Assembly: GCF_005160265.1 (NCBI RefSeq)
Contig: NZ_CP039865.1
Coordinates: 4,875,001 to 4,939,000, forward strand
Direction: 5' to 3'
DNA from: Phreatobacter aquaticus
GTDB taxonomy: Bacteria > Pseudomonadota > Alphaproteobacteria > Rhizobiales > Phreatobacteraceae
DNA length: 64,000 nucleotides
Positions within the stretch are counted from its first letter, which is position 1, and each line of letters begins with the position of its first letter. The translations under genes and the position numbers were made by a program. Positions 34,270-42,851 of this stretch are shown in pieces. The notes under the pieces were generated by a model. That model made no database searches. It saw only the letters and a program-made list of their open reading frames with translations, and was not told where the DNA came from.

Positions 34270-35238
34270 TTACATTGCGACGCCGCGCGCCTTGTAGAAG
34301 GCCTCCGCCGCCGGATGGAAGGCGACGGCGGTCTTGGTGGCGGCGCTCTGCAGGTTGAGCTTGCGCGCCTCCGGATGGATCGCCTGCATGTCGGTCAGGT
34401 TGTTGAAGATGCCTTCCAGCATCATCGTCACCAGTGCGGCCGGCGCCTTGCCGTCGACGACCATCACATTGGCAACGCCCACGCCCGAAACAGGCTGGGT
34501 CTGGCCGGCATAGGAATTCGGCGGCATCACCGAGGAGCGGTAGAGACCCGGATATTTCCGGTCGAGGGCGACCAGTTCCTTGTCCGAATTGAGCAGCTTC
34601 ATCGGCGTGCGGCCGCCCTGGGCGAGGTCGCGCACCGCCGCGGTCGGCACGCCACCGCCCCAGAAGAAGCCGGCGATCTTGCCGTCGGCGAGCGCATTGG
34701 CGCATTCGGCAACGCCCAGATTGTCGCGCGTGATATCGGTCTTCGGATTGAGGCCGGCGGCCTCCAGCATGCGGTCAGCCCAGCCCTCGGTGGAGGATCC
34801 GGCCGAGCCGACGCCGATGCGCTTGCCCTTCATGTCGGCGATCGAATTGAGCGACGGCTGGCCGACCACGTGCATGACGTTGTCATAGAGCACGGCCACG
34901 ACCTTCACGTCGCGCTTGCCGCCTTGGGTGTAGGCCGCAACGCCGTTCAGCGCATCGACCACCGAATCGAGCGTGGAGAAGCCGAGATCGGCATCGCCCG
35001 AGGTGACGAGGTTGATGTTGTCGACCGAACCGCCGGTGACCTGAGCGGTGACCTGGGTGTTCGGCAGCTTCTCGGTGAGCACGCGGGCAAGACCGCCGCC
35101 ATAGACGAAATAGACGCCGCCGGTGCCGCCGGTGGCAACCGTGAGACGGCGACGTGACTGGGCGAGAGCCGGGCTGCCAAGGGTGGCGAGGCCGGCGCCA
35201 GCGATGAGCGCGGTGCGGCGGGTGATGAAACCGGACAT
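34270..35238 (-). CDS. TAXI family TRAP solute-binding protein
   Basis: A 322-residue periplasmic protein. Signal region SGFITRRTALIAGAGLATL with a twin-arginine-like pair, cleaved near ALAQS. The mature start LTVATGGTGGVYFVYGG and later KGKRIGVGSAGSSTEGWADRML are TAXI signatures. The start at 35238 follows AGGAGGA (35246-35252), a strong ribosome site, and is preferred to an in-frame start at 35274. It delivers ligand to the fused permease; glutamate-like or amide ligands are possible. Confidence 0.94.
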   Translation of the reverse strand: MSGFITRRTALIAGAGLATLGSPALAQSRRRLTVATGGTGGVYFVYGGGLARVLTEKLPNTQVTAQVTGGSVDNINLVTSGDADLGFSTLDSVVDALNGVAAYTQGGKRDVKVVAVLYDNVMHVVGQPSLNSIADMKGKRIGVGSAGSSTEGWADRMLEAAGLNPKTDITRDNLGVAECANALADGKIAGFFWGGGVPTAAVRDLAQGGRTPMKLLNSDKELVALDRKYPGLYRSSVMPPNSYAGQTQPVSGVGVANVMVVDGKAPAALVTMMLEGIFNNLTDMQAIHPEARKLNLQSAATKTAVAFHPAAEAFYKARGVAM

Positions 35239-35324
35239 GAACTGTTCCTCCTGAGAAAACCACGCCGGCTTCACACCGGGCTTTTCCCGACTATAGCCGA
35301 GTTATCGCCGCCGATAAGGGGGCA

Positions 35325-36014
35325 TCACCCCTCGAACGGAAAACGCGCCAGGATCGTGAATTGCCGGTCGCGCGCCTCCTGCCGGAACAGCACCAGCGCA
35401 TCGACGCGAAACGGCGCGGCGATCGGGCGGTAGCGCGCGGCGAGTGCCGCGGCGACGGGCGCGCGCCGCTCTTCCGGCAGCGAGCCGGTCAGCGTCATGT
35501 GGTAGCGGAAATCGTCGAACACATAGGGATAGCCCCATTGATCGAGTTGGGCGATCTGCCGCTCGGTGAGCGGGCTCTTCAGCCGCCGCGCCCGGTCGGC
35601 CTCCGAGGTCGGCGCACGGAACCCGTCGAAGACCCGAACGCAATCATCAGCCAAAGCGTGGAGATCATCCGACCGTTCGGCCGGCACCAGCGCGACGAAG
35701 GACTTCAGCGACACGACCTCGAGCGCCTTGACCGTGAAGGCCGGCCGGCGCTCGGCAAACAGCATGGCGGCTTCCATCAGATCCGCCTCGCCGAAGCCAT
35801 CTGCCAGCGCGAAGGGCGCCTTCAGCGTGCCGTGAAAGCCATAGCGACGGGGATCATCCGTGAGCGCCGCCCAGTCTGGCGCGTCGAAGGGGGCACCCGA
35901 TGGAAAGGCCAGGGCCCGCGCAGTGGCGGCGTCATAGCCGATCGTGTCGCTGCCGAAGCTCCAGAGCGGATCGTCGGGCGGCGGGGCGGCATAGAGGGCG
36001 TAGCGAACGGTCAT
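35325..36014 (-). CDS. DUF1045 family protein (2H phosphoesterase-like)
   Basis: A 229-residue protein with two HxT motifs, HGTLKAPF (about residue 62) and HMTLTGSL (about 172), as in 2H phosphoesterases and RNA ligase-like proteins. DUF1045 genes are often found with phosphonate-use operons, but none is present here. The start at 36014 (MTVRYALYA) fits the family; a longer reading frame reaching 36707 overlaps the opposite gene and is rejected. Confidence 0.88.
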   Translation of the reverse strand: MTVRYALYAAPPPDDPLWSFGSDTIGYDAATARALAFPSGAPFDAPDWAALTDDPRRYGFHGTLKAPFALADGFGEADLMEAAMLFAERRPAFTVKALEVVSLKSFVALVPAERSDDLHALADDCVRVFDGFRAPTSEADRARRLKSPLTERQIAQLDQWGYPYVFDDFRYHMTLTGSLPEERRAPVAAALAARYRPIAAPFRVDALVLFRQEARDRQFTILARFPFEG

Positions 36015-36221
36015 GGCGCATGGCCTTAGCCGATCGACGATGACATCGCCAAGTCGGGGGTCAAGTCGAGGCCAAGTCGCGCCCGGCTTCCACGCCCTAC
36101 ACCCGGCTCTTGCAGGGACAGTCATGCCGAATTGCGCCATTGCATTGCGACGCAACACGATCAGAATGCTACAAAATGACCGGCGGAGAGAATATCCGCC
36201 CCTTCGATGTGGAGTGATGCA

Positions 36222-36995
36222 ATGGCAAGGCCCGTTGTCGGCGTGATCGGCAATGCGCACATGGTCGAGAACCGCTTCTCGGCCCAGCTGGTCGGCGAGC
36301 GCAACATGCGCGCTGTTGCCGATGTCGCAGGCGCCCTGCCGCTGATGTTCGCCGGCTCGCCCGAGATCACCGATGTGGGCGCCCTGCTCGATGTCGTCGA
36401 CGGCATCCTGCTCACCGGCGCCCGCGCCAATGTCCACCCTTCCCGCTTCAACACCGAGCCGCACCCGGCCCACGAACCCTATGATCCCGAGCGCGACTGC
36501 GTGGCGCTGGCGCTCTGCGAGGCTTGCGTCGAGCGCGGCATTCCGATCTTCGGCATCTGCCGCGGCTTCCAGGAGATGAACGTCGCATTCGGCGGCTCGC
36601 TCCACCCGGAGATCCGCGAGCTTCCCGGCCGGATGAACCACCGCATGCCGCGCCTGCCGACCGGCGAGATCCATCCCGATCCCCAGGTGGTCTTCGCCGA
36701 CCGCCACGATGTCAGCCTGGTGCCGAATGGCACTTTTGCCCGCCTGTTCGGCCGCGACACGATCCGCGTCAATTCGCTACACGGCCAGGGCATCCTGGAG
36801 CCGGGCAGCCGCGTCGTCATCGAGGGCATTGCCGAGGACGGCACGGCGGAGGCGATCCGCATCGCGGAGGCCCCCTCCTTCGCGCTCGGCGTCCAGTGGC
36901 ACGCGGAATATGACCCGCACTGCAATCCGGTGAACCGCGCCCTGTTCGAGGCCTTCGGCCAGGCGCTGAAGACAAGGGCGAAGGTGGCGGCTTAG
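36222..36995 (+). CDS. Class I glutamine amidotransferase-like hydrolase (peptidase C26, PuuD type)
   Basis: A 257-residue cytosolic enzyme with the nucleophile Cys113 in IFGICRGFQEMN and the catalytic His in GVQWHAEYDP near the C-terminus. The family splits gamma-glutamyl-GABA or other gamma-glutamyl amides. The start at 36222 follows GGAG. No putrescine genes surround it, so the substrate is uncertain. Transcribed away from the DUF1045 gene. Confidence 0.9.
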   Translation: MARPVVGVIGNAHMVENRFSAQLVGERNMRAVADVAGALPLMFAGSPEITDVGALLDVVDGILLTGARANVHPSRFNTEPHPAHEPYDPERDCVALALCEACVERGIPIFGICRGFQEMNVAFGGSLHPEIRELPGRMNHRMPRLPTGEIHPDPQVVFADRHDVSLVPNGTFARLFGRDTIRVNSLHGQGILEPGSRVVIEGIAEDGTAEAIRIAEAPSFALGVQWHAEYDPHCNPVNRALFEAFGQALKTRAKVAA

Positions 36996-37116
36996 AGGGC
37001 ATACCAATCGCCGGGCGCGCGGCCGGACGCACGCTGGCCCGACCTGTCGCAATGCCCCCGACCGCGCCCAGCCGATAAGTCCTTTGCATGGGTGAGACTC
37101 AGATCGAGGCCATCAG

Positions 37117-37401
37117 ATGAACCAGGACAGCACCGGCCCAGCCAAGGGCCGACGCATGAGCGGCAGGCTGAAGCTGATCCTGGCCGTGCCGGTCGCCGCC
37201 GCCGGCTACTTCATCGGCACATCGCTCTTTGCCCACCCGGCTCTCGGCGATGGCACCCGCTGGCTCATCGGTGCCGCCACGGCCGGTATCCTGCTGCTTG
37301 GCCTGTTTGGCCGCATCCAGGGCAATGGCGATGCTGATGGACCGGTCGACGGCGGAGGCGGCGACGGCGGAGGCGATGGCGGCGGAGGCGGCGGCGACTG
37401 A
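37117..37401 (+). CDS. Small membrane protein with Gly/Asp-rich tail
   Basis: A 94-residue protein with two hydrophobic segments (about residues 18-40 and 50-66) and a C-terminal tail of repeated Gly and Asp (from about 74). Function unknown. Whether the tail binds metal or is simple low complexity cannot be told. It lies 105 bp before mnmA on the same strand. Confidence 0.6.
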   Translation: MNQDSTGPAKGRRMSGRLKLILAVPVAAAGYFIGTSLFAHPALGDGTRWLIGAATAGILLLGLFGRIQGNGDADGPVDGGGGDGGGDGGGGGGD

Positions 37402-37505
37402 TGCGCCACACGCGAAATGGTGCCGGCTTCGCCTGACCCTTTCGCCCTTTGCGGCCCGCCCGCTTGGCCCTATATAGCGTTGCACCCTGAGGGACCCCGC
37501 CGCCG

Positions 37506-38675
37506 ATGCTGAACAGCCTCGACATCGCCAAGCCGCCGCACGCGACACGCGTGGTGGTTGCCATGTCGGGTGGCGTGGATTCCTCCGTCGTCGCAGCGCT
37601 GATGGCGGAAGAGGGCTATGACGTCATCGGCGTGACGCTGCAGCTCTACGACCATGGCGCGGCAATCCACCGCAAGGGCGCCTGCTGCGCCGGCCAGGAC
37701 ATCAACGACGCGCGCCGCGTCGCCGAGCGGCTGGGCATTCCCCATTACGTGCTCGACTACGAGGAGCGGTTCAAGGCCGCCGTCATCGACCGCTTCGCCC
37801 AGTCCTATGCCGATGGCGAGACGCCGATCCCCTGCGTCGACTGCAACCGCCATGTGAAATTCGCCGATCTCCTGCAGACCGCGCGCGACCTCGGCGCTGA
37901 TGTTCTGGCCACCGGCCATTATGTCGCGAGCGGCGCGCTCGCCGACGGCCGCCGCGCGATGTACCGCCCGGTCGATGCCGACCGCGACCAGAGCTATTTC
38001 CTGTTCGCCACCACGCCCGACCAGCTCGACCTGCTGCGCTTTCCGCTCGGCCGCATGACCAAGCCGGAAGTGCGCGAGCATGCCCGCCGCTTCGATCTCT
38101 CGGTCGCCGACAAGGCCGACAGCCAGGACATCTGCTTCGTGCCCTCGGGCAAGTACACGGCCATCGTCGAGAAGCTGAAGCCGGAAGCCGCAGAGTCGGG
38201 CGACATCGTCCATGTCGACGGCCGCGTGCTTGGCCGCCATGACGGCATCATGCGCTTCACCATCGGCCAGCGCCGCGGCATCGGCGTTGCCGCCCGCGAG
38301 CCGCTCTATGTCGTCGGCCTCGACGCCGCCACCCGCCAGGTGGTGGTCGGCCCGAAGGAGGCGCTCGCCACCCGTGCCATCGGCCTGCGCGATCTCAACT
38401 GGCTCGGCGACCGGCCGCTCCAGCCCGGCGAGACGCTCGACTGTTTCGCCAAGGTGCGCTCCACCCGCCCGCCCAAGGCGGCGATCCTGCGCGCCACCGC
38501 GGACGGCGCCGAGATCGAGCTGCTCGACGGCGAGGACGGCGTTGCGCCCGGCCAGGCCTGCGTGCTCTATGACGCTGCGGAAGGGTCGTCGCGCGTCCTT
38601 GGCGGCGGCTTCATCCGCCGCCTTCCCGACACCACCCGGCTTGCCCCCGCAAGCGCCCTCCACGCCGCGTTCTGA
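37506..38675 (+). CDS. mnmA: tRNA-specific 2-thiouridylase
   Basis: Thiolates U34 of tRNA-Lys, -Glu and -Gln. The 389-residue protein has the PP-loop [16 protein letters not shown], the catalytic Cys in [13 protein letters not shown], and the sulfur-carrying Cys in [22 protein letters not shown] follows. The second Cys pair in [11 protein letters not shown] is usual for alphaproteobacteria. Length is normal for the class. Confidence 0.97.
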   Translation: MLNSLDIAKPPHATRVVVAMSGGVDSSVVAALMAEEGYDVIGVTLQLYDHGAAIHRKGACCAGQDINDARRVAERLGIPHYVLDYEERFKAAVIDRFAQSYADGETPIPCVDCNRHVKFADLLQTARDLGADVLATGHYVASGALADGRRAMYRPVDADRDQSYFLFATTPDQLDLLRFPLGRMTKPEVREHARRFDLSVADKADSQDICFVPSGKYTAIVEKLKPEAAESGDIVHVDGRVLGRHDGIMRFTIGQRRGIGVAAREPLYVVGLDAATRQVVVGPKEALATRAIGLRDLNWLGDRPLQPGETLDCFAKVRSTRPPKAAILRATADGAEIELLDGEDGVAPGQACVLYDAAEGSSRVLGGGFIRRLPDTTRLAPASALHAAF

Positions 38676-38702
38676 CGCGCGCCGTTCAGCGGATCTTGGT
38701 CA

Positions 38703-39332
38703 ATGGCAGCAGCCGAGCTTGATACCCAGTCGATCCAGAAGGCCTATGCCCGCTGGGCGCCGATCTATGACGCGCTCTTCGGGTCGATCACCACCACCGG
38801 CCGGCGCGCGGCAGCGGCTGCCGCCACCAAGGTCGGCGGGCGCGTGCTGGAAGTCGGCGTCGGCACCGGCATCGCGCTGCCCGATTATGGCCAGAACTGC
38901 CGGGTGATCGGTCTCGATCTCTCCTTCGACATGCTGAAAATCGCCCGCAAACGCGTCGACGATGGTCTGCCCCATGTCGAGGGCATCCTGCAGATGGATG
39001 CCGGCCGCCTCGCCTTCCCCGATGCCGCCTTCGACTGCGTGGTGGCCATGTACCTCATCACCGTCGTGCCCGACCCGGAAGGCGTGATGCGCGAGCTCAA
39101 CCGCGTCTGCAAGCCGGGCGGCGAAGTGATCCTGGTCAACCATTTCGCCGCCGAGAGCGGCATCCGCGCCTGGGTTGAGAAGGCTGCCGCCCCCTTCGGC
39201 GACAAGCTCGGCTGGCACCCGGACTTCCCGTTCTCCCGCGTCATGGGCGAGGCCGACCTCACCATGGTGGAGAAGCGACCGGCCGGCTTCGGCGGGCTGT
39301 TCACGCTGGTGCGGTTCAAGAAGGCCGGCTGA
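38703..39332 (+). CDS. SAM-dependent methyltransferase, PmtA-like
   Basis: A 209-residue class I methyltransferase. N-terminal YARWAPIYDALFG, SAM-binding loop RVLEVGVGTGIALPDYG, LDLSFDMLKIARKR and the catalytic-region segment VVAMYLITVVPDPEGVM resemble the Rhodobacter-type phosphatidylethanolamine N-methyltransferase (PmtA), which makes phosphatidylcholine at the membrane. A UbiE-like role is the alternative. It follows mnmA by 27 bp and may be cotranscribed. Confidence 0.88.
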   Translation: MAAAELDTQSIQKAYARWAPIYDALFGSITTTGRRAAAAAATKVGGRVLEVGVGTGIALPDYGQNCRVIGLDLSFDMLKIARKRVDDGLPHVEGILQMDAGRLAFPDAAFDCVVAMYLITVVPDPEGVMRELNRVCKPGGEVILVNHFAAESGIRAWVEKAAAPFGDKLGWHPDFPFSRVMGEADLTMVEKRPAGFGGLFTLVRFKKAG

Positions 39333-39335
39333 ACT

Positions 39336-39686
39336 CTATCGGCGCTGCGGGCGCCGCTGCAGCCACAGGAGATAGGCGACCACATCCTGCTTCTCGTTTT
39401 CGAACAGCCGGAAGGTTGTCATCGGGAAATGGTCCTCGTGCAGGAAGCGGGAGAAATAGGCCTCGTCCCGCCCCGGCAGCCGCACGATCGTCTCATAGGC
39501 CGGCGCCATGCCCTGGCGCGGGGGCTGCCCGGCCCTGAGATGGCAGAGACGGCACCATTCATCGACCACGCGGCGGCCGCGCAGGGCTGACGAGCCCGCC
39601 TCCTGGGCGCCGGCCTCCGTCCAGGGCAACAGGGCCAGCAACATCAGAAGCGGCATCGCCGCCCATCCCGCCCGCATGCGTGTCAT
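39336..39686 (-). CDS. Small exported mono-haem cytochrome c-like protein
   Basis: A 116-residue protein with a signal peptide (cleaved near EAGAQ, residue 28) and a CxxCH haem site at Cys45-Cys48-His49 (EWCRLCHL). PMTTF around Met89 could supply the distal ligand, and DVVAYLLWLQ is the usual C-terminal helix. Probably a periplasmic electron carrier. It is the only visible gene pointing left between the methyltransferase and the tRNA. Partner unknown. Confidence 0.8.
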   Translation of the reverse strand: MTRMRAGWAAMPLLMLLALLPWTEAGAQEAGSSALRGRRVVDEWCRLCHLRAGQPPRQGMAPAYETIVRLPGRDEAYFSRFLHEDHFPMTTFRLFENEKQDVVAYLLWLQRRPQRR

Positions 39687-39846
39687 GGCCCGTTCCCGAT
39701 TGATCAGGCCCTGAACCTAGACGGGACAGCCGCGCGGCGGCTTGCGCCCGGTCAAAATGAGGACGCCCCGCGCGACGGAAAGCCTCACGCCCGCGACGGG
39801 AGCTGCGGTCGCTTGCCGGATAGACACCATCAGCGCAGTCTTTGCC

Positions 39847-39875
39847 TTGACACTGCTTCCGCTCAAACCTTATAT
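39847..39875 (+). promoter_or_regulatory. Promoter of tRNA-Met
   Basis: TTGACA (39847-39852), 17 bases, then TTATAT (39870-39875), near-consensus sigma-70 elements 38 bp before the tRNA. Position and strength fit a stable RNA promoter. Confidence 0.75.
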
Positions 39876-39913
39876 CCGCGCTCTCCGAACCGGTCCGCCG
39901 GACGGACCCCTGT

Positions 39914-39990
39914 GGCGGGGTAGCTCAGTTGGTGAGAGCGCAGGATTCATAACCCTGAGGTCGGCAGTTCAATTCTGCCTCCCGCTACCA
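39914..39990 (+). tRNA. tRNA-Met (elongator, anticodon CAT)
   Basis: A 77-nt cloverleaf: acceptor GGCGGGG paired with TCCCGCT (two G-U pairs), D arm AGCTCAGTTGGTGAGAGC, anticodon loop TTCATAA, T arm GGCAG-TTCAATT-CTGCC, and encoded CCA. The 3' part is the attachment site of the island that follows. Confidence 0.95.
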
Positions 39991-40318
39991 TTCTTTTGGC
40001 TAGCTCTTTTTCCATCAAAGCCGAGATGTGGCTCTTGATTTCGATAAGGGGCGGCTTGTGCGGCAAGCCCGACCTTGAGACCACGCGAGAGATCAACTCG
40101 CGCAGTGCAACTCCTCCTCCTTGTTCGGTAAACTGCAGGTCCCTCAGATCAACGGCCAGATGCTCGCACGATTGAGGGCGAGCAAGAGCTGGAGCACCGA
40201 CAACGACGGCATTTGATGCATTCAGCTCGGCGCGAATTCTGTCTCTGGCGTCCTGGAGCTCATCGGCCGTCGACTTGATCGATTGACGCAGTGCCTGGCC
40301 CTCAGCGGGTCGGTTGCC
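39947..40318 (-). pseudogene. Decayed C-terminal fragment resembling a serine recombinase
   Basis: An open frame of about 123 codons without a start, running from a stop at 40319-40321 to a stop inside the tRNA-Met gene. The end contains ALRELISRVVSRSG and PPLIEIKSHISALM, like the C-terminal part of large serine recombinases (pattern ALRxLIxxVV ... IEIxGxLAALL). No catalytic N-terminal domain remains. Its place at the island edge, reading toward the tRNA, fits a former integrase. The match is by eye and weak, so other origins are possible. Confidence 0.4.
39978..39994. other. Island left attachment site (attL) in the tRNA-Met 3' end
   Basis: CCTCCCGCTACCATTCT, the last 13 bases of the tRNA plus four more, is repeated exactly at 56291-56307 and, over 15 bases, at 56391-56405. 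It marks the left border of a 16.3-kb island. Confidence 0.8.
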
Positions 40319-40331
40319 TCATTCCAGAGTT

Positions 40332-40344
40332 GGCTCACAGAGCA
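40332..40344. promoter_or_regulatory. Island palindrome, copy 1 (upstream of kinase 1)
   Basis: GGCTCACAGAGCA, 44 bp before the kinase start at 40389, matches the island motif TGCTCA-n-TGAGCA in 10 of the 12 fixed positions. A candidate MarR operator. It overlaps the region just before the recombinase remnant. Confidence 0.45.
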
Positions 40345-40388
40345 GTTTTCTGATTTGATCACGCCGACCCAAGCTCGATGGCTACCTG

Positions 40389-42665
40389 ATGAAGATCGAT
40401 TTCTGGAAACGGCGACTGGCTATCGCACTTGCCAGCCTCCTGGGATTGGCAGCGACTTTGGTCGCAGATCCCGCACGCGCCCGGTCCAGCGCCTTCGTCG
40501 GTCCAAATGCAGACTTCGCGATCGATATCGCGGGCCAATGGACGATCGAGGACATGGCCGGACCGGAAGGAGCCACTCGCTTCATCCGTGCCGACGGTGT
40601 GAGAGCCGCAAACTATGGTGCAGCGCATGGCCCGCAGGCCGCGATGTGGTTGCGCGTGGTGGTGCCGACCGACCTCACCACAGCGGGCGGTGTCGTCGTT
40701 CTGACTGTCCGGGAATCGCGAATTCGCACATTGGAGGTCTATCGGCACCAGGCCGGCGGTTTCGACACGCAAACCTGGCGCCTGGGAGTACCCTTGGACA
40801 CGGCCCGGCTTGCCACTCGCTACCCTTCGATCGCCTTGCCAGAAAGCGCGAAGGGCGAAACCATTTTCATTCGCTTCCATACGCCATCATCGATGCGGGC
40901 ATCAGTATGGCTGCAGAATGAGACCAGCTATTTGAAGACATATGTCTTCGAAATGATGTTTTTCGGCGTTCTATTCGGCGTCCTGCTTGCCCTGCTCATC
41001 TATTTTACGTCCGCAGCAGTTGCAAGCAGAGACCCGACGACAGGCGCCCTGGCCTTTCTTGTATTGTGTTTCGGATGCCACATCATCGGCGACCAGGCAT
41101 TTTTCGAAACATTCATCGTGCCAGGAGCCGTAAATGCTTCGAGGATATTGTCAATCACTGCGACTGCATTCATCTATGCGATTTCTCTCTACTATGCACT
41201 GCAGTCGCTGCGCGCGCGAGAGAACTTCCCGACATTTGGACGTGCCTTACACTATTGCGTCTGGTTCTTGGCCGCATTTGCTATTGCCGTCGCTGTTGAA
41301 ACGACAGCTGGCGGGGTCATGCTTCGTCGGCTCAGCCCAATCGTCGGGCTTTTCACCATCAGCACGGTCCTTGGGTTGGTGCTTGCCACCGCAACAAGAC
41401 AGCCTCGGCGTGCAATCGACTACATCTTGTGTTGGGGACCGGCCATGGCGACAGGTGTTGCCCGACTGATCCCTGACGTCGTGCCCCATGACGGATTCAA
41501 TCCAGTCCTCATCAATCTTCTCTACCCGGCCTTTGCGTTGTCTCTGCTGCTTGCCGGCATTTCGGCCGCAGGCGACATCAGACGCCGAGAACGCGCGCTC
41601 ACCTCGGCAGCAGCCGAGAACGCCGAGCGCTTGAGGGCCTTTGCCGAAAGCGCCTCCGACAGCTTCTGGGAAACGAACGGTGCGGGTCAGATCGTCTTCG
41701 CGTCTGGACCTGCCTCGTCCATAGCCGGCCTGGCGGTCGGAAAATCGGTTCATTCGGTGCTCGAGGCAGATCCCGGTGTCCACCTGAAGCCCGGGCAGGC
41801 CGTGTCGAGGGCACCTTTGCAGCGCGACGATGGCCATTCTGGCCATCGACACCTCCGCCTCTCGGCAGTGCCCATCGCGGGCGGCGGATGGCGCGGGATC
41901 GTCTCTGACGTCACGGATGAAGTAGCGGAAGCCGAGCGCAGCAGCCGGCAAAGCCGAATGGCGGCCATTGGCCAGATGGCCGGCGGCGTTGCCCATGAGA
42001 TCAACAATCTCCTTCATCCGGTCATCAATCTAACCCGTCGCACGAGCGAGTCCTTTGGAGAAGATGACGAGCGGCGACGCTGGCTGGATGTTGTGCGGAC
42101 CTCCGGAATGCGCGCCGCCGAAATCGTGGCCGCTCTCCTCACCTCGGTGCGTCCGATCCCCGACGACGGCCGCCGCGCGCCACTCGGCGATGCGCTCAAA
42201 GAGATCGCGGAGGAAGTGCGCGCGCTGGTTCCAGGCTCCACTCGCCTGGAGACGCGCTTCGAGCTGCAGGGAGGCCCGGTCGTTCCTGTAACCGAGGTTT
42301 TTCAGGTTGTGGCCAATCTGGTGATCAACGCGGTCCATGCCACCCGCGGCGGATCGGTTGTCCTGACCTATGGCCCAGCTGGAAACATCGCCGGCGAGTG
42401 TCTTGAACTGACCGTGGAAGATGACGGCATAGGGATGGACCAGACAACATTGCGCCGAGCGTCGGAGCCCTTCTTTTCAACAAAGCCCCAGGGAGAAGGC
42501 ACCGGCCTGGGGCTCTCCATTGTCCAAGGCATTGCCTCCCAATGGGGAGGTGAACTCAAGATCACGTCCGCTTTGGGAAAGGGGACCCGGGTCACGATTT
42601 CCCTGCCGCTCTCATTGCACAACGCGCCTGGCGAGCAAGTCACGAGACAGAGGTCCGTCGGGTGA
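40389..42665 (+). CDS. 7TM-DISM sensor histidine kinase 1
   Basis: A 758-residue membrane kinase. Order: signal peptide (1-32), periplasmic 7TMR-DISMED2-like domain (about 35-180), seven membrane segments (187-400), PAS-like domain (420-520), dimerisation domain with phosphorylated His536 in AHEINNLLHP, and ATPase domain with NLVINAVHA, DDGIGM and GEGTGLGLSIV. All catalytic boxes are intact. DISMED2 modules are thought to bind extracellular ligands such as sugars. No receiver gene adjoins it, but a paralogous kinase-receiver pair lies 8 kb away in the same island, sharing RLRxFAESASDSFWE and the His box. First gene of the island. Confidence 0.9.
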   Translation: MKIDFWKRRLAIALASLLGLAATLVADPARARSSAFVGPNADFAIDIAGQWTIEDMAGPEGATRFIRADGVRAANYGAAHGPQAAMWLRVVVPTDLTTAGGVVVLTVRESRIRTLEVYRHQAGGFDTQTWRLGVPLDTARLATRYPSIALPESAKGETIFIRFHTPSSMRASVWLQNETSYLKTYVFEMMFFGVLFGVLLALLIYFTSAAVASRDPTTGALAFLVLCFGCHIIGDQAFFETFIVPGAVNASRILSITATAFIYAISLYYALQSLRARENFPTFGRALHYCVWFLAAFAIAVAVETTAGGVMLRRLSPIVGLFTISTVLGLVLATATRQPRRAIDYILCWGPAMATGVARLIPDVVPHDGFNPVLINLLYPAFALSLLLAGISAAGDIRRRERALTSAAAENAERLRAFAESASDSFWETNGAGQIVFASGPASSIAGLAVGKSVHSVLEADPGVHLKPGQAVSRAPLQRDDGHSGHRHLRLSAVPIAGGGWRGIVSDVTDEVAEAERSSRQSRMAAIGQMAGGVAHEINNLLHPVINLTRRTSESFGEDDERRRWLDVVRTSGMRAAEIVAALLTSVRPIPDDGRRAPLGDALKEIAEEVRALVPGSTRLETRFELQGGPVVPVTEVFQVVANLVINAVHATRGGSVVLTYGPAGNIAGECLELTVEDDGIGMDQTTLRRASEPFFSTKPQGEGTGLGLSIVQGIASQWGGELKITSALGKGTRVTISLPLSLHNAPGEQVTRQRSVG

Positions 42666-42678
42666 TGCGGATCGAGAA

Positions 42679-42695
42679 GGGCGCGCAACGCGCCC
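42679..42695. terminator. Short GC hairpin between convergent genes
   Basis: GGGCGCG-CAA-CGCGCCC follows the kinase stop by 13 bp. No T run follows, so its strength as a terminator is doubtful. It sits between the convergent kinase and TPR genes. Confidence 0.35.
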
Positions 42696-42851
42696 CATGA
42701 CCCCTTGGGCAGACCGCCCGGCCGGCACTGGCCGACAGGTGCGACCAGGATTGCTGGCACAGGCAGCGAACTCAGTCAGCCCGACCAGTGCCAGAGATCG
42801 GCGCAGCCATCTCTGCACCTGACCACACGTGCCGGTTCTCGGCTGCTCCGC

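Noticed and set aside
36015-36707. Long upstream extension of the DUF1045 frame
   Set aside because: It overlaps the opposite-strand amidotransferase gene, which has clear catalytic motifs; the family start MTVRYALYA is at 36014.
37117-37401. Gly/Asp-rich tail as an RTX calcium-binding repeat
   Set aside because: The tail lacks the nine-residue GGxGxDxUx period; it is simple low complexity.
39947-39994. The protein string ending in GGRIELPTSGL as a real conserved protein
   Set aside because: It is the antisense translation of the tRNA-Met 3' half, a known source of false protein matches. Only the part upstream of the tRNA is considered as a remnant.
40283-40921. A 212-codon plus-strand ORF at the island start
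   Set aside because: It overlaps the kinase gene in another frame, has no family character and no ribosome site.
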